Source of the DNA: Echinococcus granulosus
Taxonomy: Eukaryota > Platyhelminthes > Cestoda > Cyclophyllidea > Taeniidae
Direction of reading: 5' to 3'
DNA: 64,000 bases
Assembly: GCF_000524195.1 (NCBI RefSeq)
Contig: NW_020170384.1
Span: forward strand, 2,121,587 to 2,185,586
The position numbers and the translations under genes are program-made. The notes under the pieces are model-generated. The model did not search any database. It worked only from the letters and a program-made list of their open reading frames with translations, and was not told the origin of the DNA. Position 1 is the first letter of the stretch. Each line of letters opens with the position of its first letter. Shown piece after piece: positions 58,298 through 64,000 of this stretch.

Positions 58298-59220
58298 TTT
58301 AATGCTTTAGTGGCTTAACTCCTGATTTTGGCAACATAACCGAGGGCCTAAGTGCGTGAACGTTTGGGTGGAAGAGAGGCACACCGAGCCTATTATATTG
58401 GTGGCAACGCAAAGGAAACCCTATCCTAAAGGACAGCTATCTTGATTTCTATTACAAAATTTAAAATCTATCATGACGGAGAAAGTACACATACTGTGGA
58501 TGGGAAAATCTGTTGACAACCAACAGAAGGGTTGAAAATATCATCTACACCTAATGACCACCCCAACACCGTCCTCTGCAGAAATGCTGTTAATACCCAA
58601 AGCGATACAAGCTGTGAACCATCAAAAATATCCCTTTGCATAGCTGTCTACAGCACCTGTATGTAGGTGTCATTTAAACGAACACGGAATATCTCTTCCA
58701 ATTCTCTGGTACCTTGATAGAATTCAGATAGATAAATATTGCTGGGCAGCTCAGAAGTGAGAAAAATTGTCAGGGACGAATAAGCGAGACTTTTTCTTCA
58801 CACAGCCATATCAAACGCTCTTTGGTGATGTGACTCCGCTTTTAGGTCAGTGTTCCTACTCCCAACAATGGACATACGTGACTGCCAGTACATTCCCTCG
58901 TAACCCTAGATCCCCCTCCCCAGGATGCACCTCCAGACCCGGTAGAACTATGAAGATCGGTCATTGACGTCGCAGTCAGATACCCTCTCAGTTGCACGTA
59001 AAACCGATGACTGCAGCGGATGGTTTGTAAGTACTTTTCTTTCAGCATTAATTACTCTATGATGGTCGACACAAAGAATTGACCAAGGGAATTGCCGGGG
59101 ACGACGATTAAAAAAGGAGGAGACATTTAACACTTTAACTGTTTGCTTAACTCCTGCTTTTGATAGCGTGGCTGAGCGGTTAGGGGCATGAAGGCAAAGG
59201 TGGAGGAGACAATCTATTAG
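58298..59220 (+). mobile_element. TRIM-like non-coding LTR element, copy 5, short-LTR form
   Basis: The 5' LTR (about 58298-58397) and 3' LTR (about 59125-59220) are only about 100 bp, and both lack the same central part of the usual 190-bp LTR: each goes from GCTTAACTCCTG-TTTTG to a GTGGA-GAGA segment and then CTATTA. TGGTGGCAACGCAAAGG (58399 onward) is in the primer-site position, and AAAAAAGGAGGAGACA (about 59109-59124) is in the polypurine position. The internal sequence shares GGACAGCTA, GATTTCTATTAC, ACATACTGTGGATGGG, AGAAGGGTTGAAAAT and CGATGACTG-GATGGTTTGT with copies 3 and 4. Confidence 0.7.
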
Positions 59221-62200
59221 GTTATGGATAAATGAAACTATAAGGCAATTCTTTGCTCAAATAGCATCAACTTTAACGGTAATCTAGTATTGCTTTGAAT
59301 AGGAGATCGTCATTTCTTATGCTTTGGTGCAGTAATTTTAAGGCTTTATGGATAAGTAGGCGCCAAATATACGCTTTCATGATGATGGTAAAGATAACGC
59401 TTTACTTTAGATTTGAATGCTAGAATTCAGTGTTGCAAGGTGTCTTCACCGTTTCTTTCGCCCTTCAAAATACGCAAAATTGGGCACAACGACATTAGAA
59501 TGCTACCTTTTAAGACAAAAGGAATACTTATTCATGGTAGTCATAAAAGCGCAACAGTTCGCGATGGTCGCACCCTTAATTGCCATGGTACCTTAGCTCC
59601 TCAAGCATTTATCTCCTTCGGCATTTCACTACAGGCGATGAGGATTCGGTTGTTGCTAAAAGCAACCACATCGAATCCTTCCCATCTATATTCGTTTTCG
59701 TTTTTTTCTTGGCAAACGAGCCATTTAGCAACTCCGCACAGAAAACTGACTGCACACATATAGAGACAGTAAAAATTTCGGTGAGAGAGGTGAATGTATT
59801 CAAAAATAATTCCTTTAGAAGGCACCGCCTCTTTATGCTATCCCCAAATGAGTCCACCAAATGATCTCACGTTTCCTGAAAACCACAAGCTGCCTTCTTT
59901 TGATATTTCCGATCGGTGTTTGAAATTTCTAAAAGCAATATGTGTACATTAGATGCGTGTAGTGGGGCAAACGTTATCAATCACCAACCGGTACATCTGA
60001 CCGAAGTCAGGCTGAGTGGCAATTGTCAGGCAGGTGGTGGAATATCATCCAGAAATTTTAGCTGCTATACTATTTATAAATTGAGTGCTTTAAAGCTTAA
60101 AATACGTACCACTTTTCGAATTTTTTGATCGTGGTCAAGAAGTTGGGTTTAAGAGCCTATTTTTAGTTCTGAGACCTTCTGGTTCAGAGCGGTAACTTAA
60201 TCTTACTAGGTTAAGTACACGCCACAGACAAAACTTGGTATCGGTAGGTGGCAAACCACATCTATCTTTACTGTTACGGTAATTATGCAAAGACAAACAA
60301 ATTGCAGACAGGTGAGGGAGCCAATTCTACGGACTAACAATAATGTCAGCAGCAACGGTTATTCGGCGACTCAATTTATCTGACAACCAACACTCTAGGT
60401 AATGGTATCAAGATAGGACAGGGAATGAAAACCAGGCTAAAATGAACGTCAATTAAAAAAGGAGTGAAAATCTTAATTCCATTGGTTAGCTACACTTCAG
60501 ATGCTAAACTTACGAATTTTGGGAGTGTCAAGCAGTAAGAAAGCCAAAAAAGAACTGATTTGGATGGGTTCTTCCACTAGGACCTTAAAAAATAATTATA
60601 GTTGAGTTTCAGAAACAGCTTTATGCTATCCTATGATACATGGTTAGCAAGTTTAAATAACCGCATTCACTGAACACGGCAAGAGATTAAAGACGTTCCT
60701 TCTTCTACCATTCAAACGCTTGAATACTTTAGCCTGTGCTTTGACGAAAACAGCTTCATTGTGGTGACTACGCCTGTATGCACAGTACACAGGGATTATA
60801 AGTTCTGCGTCACAATCATGAATTTGAAACGGAAAAAGATAAAAGGACTATTTTGCTGCATACGGATGCATCTTAGGTAAAAGTACGTCTTTTAACTGGT
60901 GAGTCTCGGTATAATTTAGATACAATAAGTACCGGTGCCACCCCGAATCCACCCTAAAGGCACGATAAGGCAGAGCTTTGCGGGGAAGAAGTATTAGCAT
61001 ATTAGGAAAAGGACCAGGAAGCCAAAGGCGTGGTTAGAAGGCAATGTCAACAGGGCGAAAGTGCAACCTGAGGAGAACGACTTGCCCTCGAGGTCGGATA
61101 GCTCAGGCTACTTATTTGCCTTGCTCTTCTACTAAGCGATTAATATCATTTGACAAGCTACTGTATCAATTATTCTACTCTGAAACAAAGTTATTACACA
61201 TATTTAAAAGTAAAAAGTCTTAAATTTATTTTATAGTGAATGAAAAAGTATGGCTGACTTTCAACTGGGTATCACGATTGTTAGATATAAAATTAGCTCC
61301 CGTAAGCTCATTTAAATTCAATCCAACAAACCCCTGTATAGATAATCCGGTTGTTTTCCGTAAGTAGTCGCTTTTACTAGCCTATTAACAAGTGTTGATC
61401 CCACTACCCTCGGGCAAAATAAAATATCGCATTGTCAATACCTTTGGGTTAAAAATTATGGTCACTCGAAAGGGGAACCATTAGCTTGTTATGCTAATGG
61501 ATTTACTTAGGTAAATAAAAGCTTAAATTTGAGTAAATTTCTTAGTTTCTATGAGACAAATACTATTATAGTTGTGAAGTGTTTTGCATTGCCTTTTGCT
61601 CGAAATTGCCTTCACTGTCCTTAAAACCGAGAACAGAGCATGATCTCCTCAATCAGTGCAATCCGTTTATTTAAGAGGATGATCTGAATTTACTTTATCC
61701 TCTGACTGCAAAAGATGGGAGCTCCGAGTCCTTTCCCCTGAGGCTTACTTTTGCGTTCCGCTGACAGATGGTCCAAAAATGACAGAAGCAATATAGGTTG
61801 CCATCTGGGAAAAATTATTTTGTCGTGCCTCTCTCCACTTCTGACGCCTTTAAACCGTCCTTTTTTGGCGAAAATAGCTGTTCATGTAGCTGTCATTAGC
61901 TTCACGATAAGGCAAACAACAGTCATCATTCACCCCAAAAACTCAACGAAATTTATTCTCATCTAAAGACCAGCCGGTGGAAGTACTTTAATTGAATCTT
62001 CCTTTGTCCAAAATTTAACGGCTTGGACACAATATTGGAAATACACACTTTAAGGGTTGGTAACCGCGCTGTGAATCCACATTTTGTTTTTCCTTGTGGA
62101 AGTATATCATCAGGATAGTTTGCCCATTTTGAAACACCTTAAAGTAAAGCAAGCTTCCATTAGGCTAAAATGCGTAGTCGAAGTATTTTCTACCGCAACT

Positions 62201-64000
62201 CAGTTACCGACTACACTGATAATCCACCATTGTTAAGTGATTTTATGAATCACCTACCTATCTAACACCAAGCTGCCAAAATTGAGCATTAACTTAACCA
62301 CTACAAGAATCATTACAGGCTTCTGTAGCGTTTGCTGTAGTGATTTGTATCTTAACTCACGGGCATTCTTCAAGCTGACATCAAGCGTATGTGTCGTTGT
62401 CAACATGTAGCTTCCGTGTCATAAAGATAAAATTAATGATAAAGGCATTTTAAGTGCTCAAATTTTCCATCCTTTTTCAACAAGAAACAGGCTTTTAAAT
62501 TTCATTTTTATAAAATGGCTTGATTCTAGGAGCAAAATTTCTGGTTATGACCACCTCCGTTTGCCTCCTATTTTAAATTTTCTGTCTATTCTATACGCGA
62601 TTGCCTAATGCCAAGAATAGGCTAATTATCATCACCTGAAGGAATGTAACAAGAGGAATACGAAGGACATGGTAGGATAGAATGAGGCAGCATCTCCCTC
62701 CCTTCAACCTCCCATGCCAAGGTACAGAACCCCGCACGAGTAAGCTATGCAGTCTGAGGTCTTGGATTCCCCTGTAAAAACAGGGCTTTCTCCTGTTCCT
62801 AAAGTAGACTTTTTTCTTTCACAAGTTCAAGTTGTATCAGTTAGATTTTAGTCATATTTTTTTAGCTACAGTAAGTGGAGAATTTTGAGGGAACAATTGC
62901 GCTTGTACTGCACTACAGGCAAGGCATGCATAGTCCTCCGGGGATGAGGTGGTACCTTAGAGGTGTGGGATGGACAGTGAGTGGATCATTTTGGGATGAC
63001 CAATGGTAAGTTCGCTGGCCTAACAAACGTTGAAATAAAAAGGTGTTTCTCACCACAAGTCAGACAGGAAATAACCAGGGGCGTATGGTAAAACTTTTCT
63101 AAAATGAAAGCAATAAAGAAAAAAATTGGTAGTCACGGGAACTTGCCGCCATCCGTTAATGAATGTGACACTCATTTGCTTAGCTTGCAATAAGAACTTT
63201 CTTTTGTCAAGAATTACCATTTCCTTTTACTATGAGAATCAAATTGTGTGAAAACTGTATGAGTCTGGAGGGATACGCTGAACTACATACCTTTAGGAAA
63301 CGCTTCCACAGCCTTGGGACCGAGTTAAACTGGGTTCATCAAGCCATCAAGCTCCTGTTGGATTCATTTGACCTTTAATGATGTTCGGCTTTCAAGTAAG
63401 AAAAACCTACAGAGAGTATTACGAATGAGAGCCTCATGCCATTTGCATTCATTCACAGGTCACAGGGGGTCAATTCAACGAGTCATTCCAAAATCTGTAT
63501 TCTTTATTGAAGGAATATTTTCTTGGAGCCCCATTAACGCCTCCTTGAGATTACCTAGAATTCAGGATAAGTAGGTCATCTCTGCAGAAAATTGCAAACT
63601 AATGCGAATTAGCCCAAATCTCGGATCCAATGCTAATTACAAAAAAGTGGCATTTTCAAAGGATATAAGTACAAGGCCTCTTAAAAACTTTATTTTGGAA
63701 ACTCTTATTTACCTCTAAAGTGTAAGACGTGTCCTAAATGTATCTTTGAGGTAAAAGGCGGTCAGTAAATACGAATCTCGTGATAAATTGGAAGTCATCG
63801 GCCCCCCATCCCTGATGAGGAACCGTACCTAGAATACGCTTAAACCATAATACCTCTGTGATCTTTTGTTAATTACTACCTCATAAAGTATGTCCTCGTC
63901 CATATTTTGGTAGGGATGGAAAAACTCTCTGAAAAGTGTCTGTCCTTTCTGGTCGATGACCGGTTGAGATAAAGCAGCTCAGCATCTTTTAACTCGATGT
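59221..64000. other. Right-hand intergenic, 4.8 kb
   Basis: AT-rich, with no coding exon, RNA gene or copy of the LTR family recognised. The longest open frame (59413-59763) shows no domain or splice support, and overlapping frames exist on the other strand. Confidence 0.45.

Noticed and set aside
59169..59182. TGGCTGAGCGGTTA, resembling a tRNA A-box
   Set aside because: It lies inside the 3' LTR of copy 5. No B-box or cloverleaf follows, and the other LTR of the same copy does not preserve it, so a tRNA or tRNA-derived SINE is not supported.
59413..59763. 116-codon + frame
   Set aside because: No domain, no splice context, unremarkable composition, and open frames on the opposite strand over the same bases.

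Overview
The window is nuclear DNA from an intron-rich, AT-rich eukaryote and is best explained as a parasitic flatworm (tapeworm or fluke). The evidence is the marked contrast between very short introns (32-35 bp) at the 5' ends of genes and long introns further 3', large repeat-filled intergenic space, and animal-specific genes. Three runs of exactly 100 N (15244-15343, 29122-29221, 51465-51564) mark it as a draft scaffold. The species cannot be fixed from the sequence alone.

Three conserved genes lie on the + strand. (1) The 3' end of a KANK-family gene (KN motif and ankyrin repeat protein, cortical adhesion and microtubule adaptor): exons at about 867-1145, 4269-4358, 6290-6406, 6723-6751 and 8760-8928, with a poly(A) signal at 9136-9141. 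Its 5' part is outside the window. (2) A complete TTC12 orthologue (TPR and armadillo-type repeat, cytoplasmic dynein-arm assembly): 12 exons, 31806-40447, 1014 codons plus stop. (3) A complete ASH2L orthologue (core subunit of MLL/SET1 H3K4 methyltransferase complexes): 11 exons, 44107-51172, 649 codons plus stop, with a PHD finger, a SPRY domain and a C-terminal DPY30-binding helix. The reading frame closes across every proposed splice junction in all three genes. A fourth, unrecognised coding exon of 152 codons lies on the - strand at 26459-26917, with a - strand poly(A) signal 155 bp beyond its stop.

The rest is intergenic or intronic and largely repeat-derived. The main find is a family of short LTR elements with no coding capacity, resembling TRIMs (terminal-repeat retrotransposons in miniature). 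They are about 0.9-1.1 kb long, with direct terminal repeats of about 100-198 bp that usually begin TGTA and end in CA. A site starting TGGTGGCA that could bind a tRNA primer follows the 5' LTR, and a purine-rich tract precedes the 3' LTR. Five two-LTR copies (11353-12387, 13767-14803, 42218-43262, 52355-53435, 58298-59220) and several solo LTRs were found by reading both strands.

No tRNA, rRNA, CRISPR or bacterial-type feature was seen. Splice sites were assigned by eye from GT/AG signals, phase and recalled family similarity; no alignment or transcript evidence was available.
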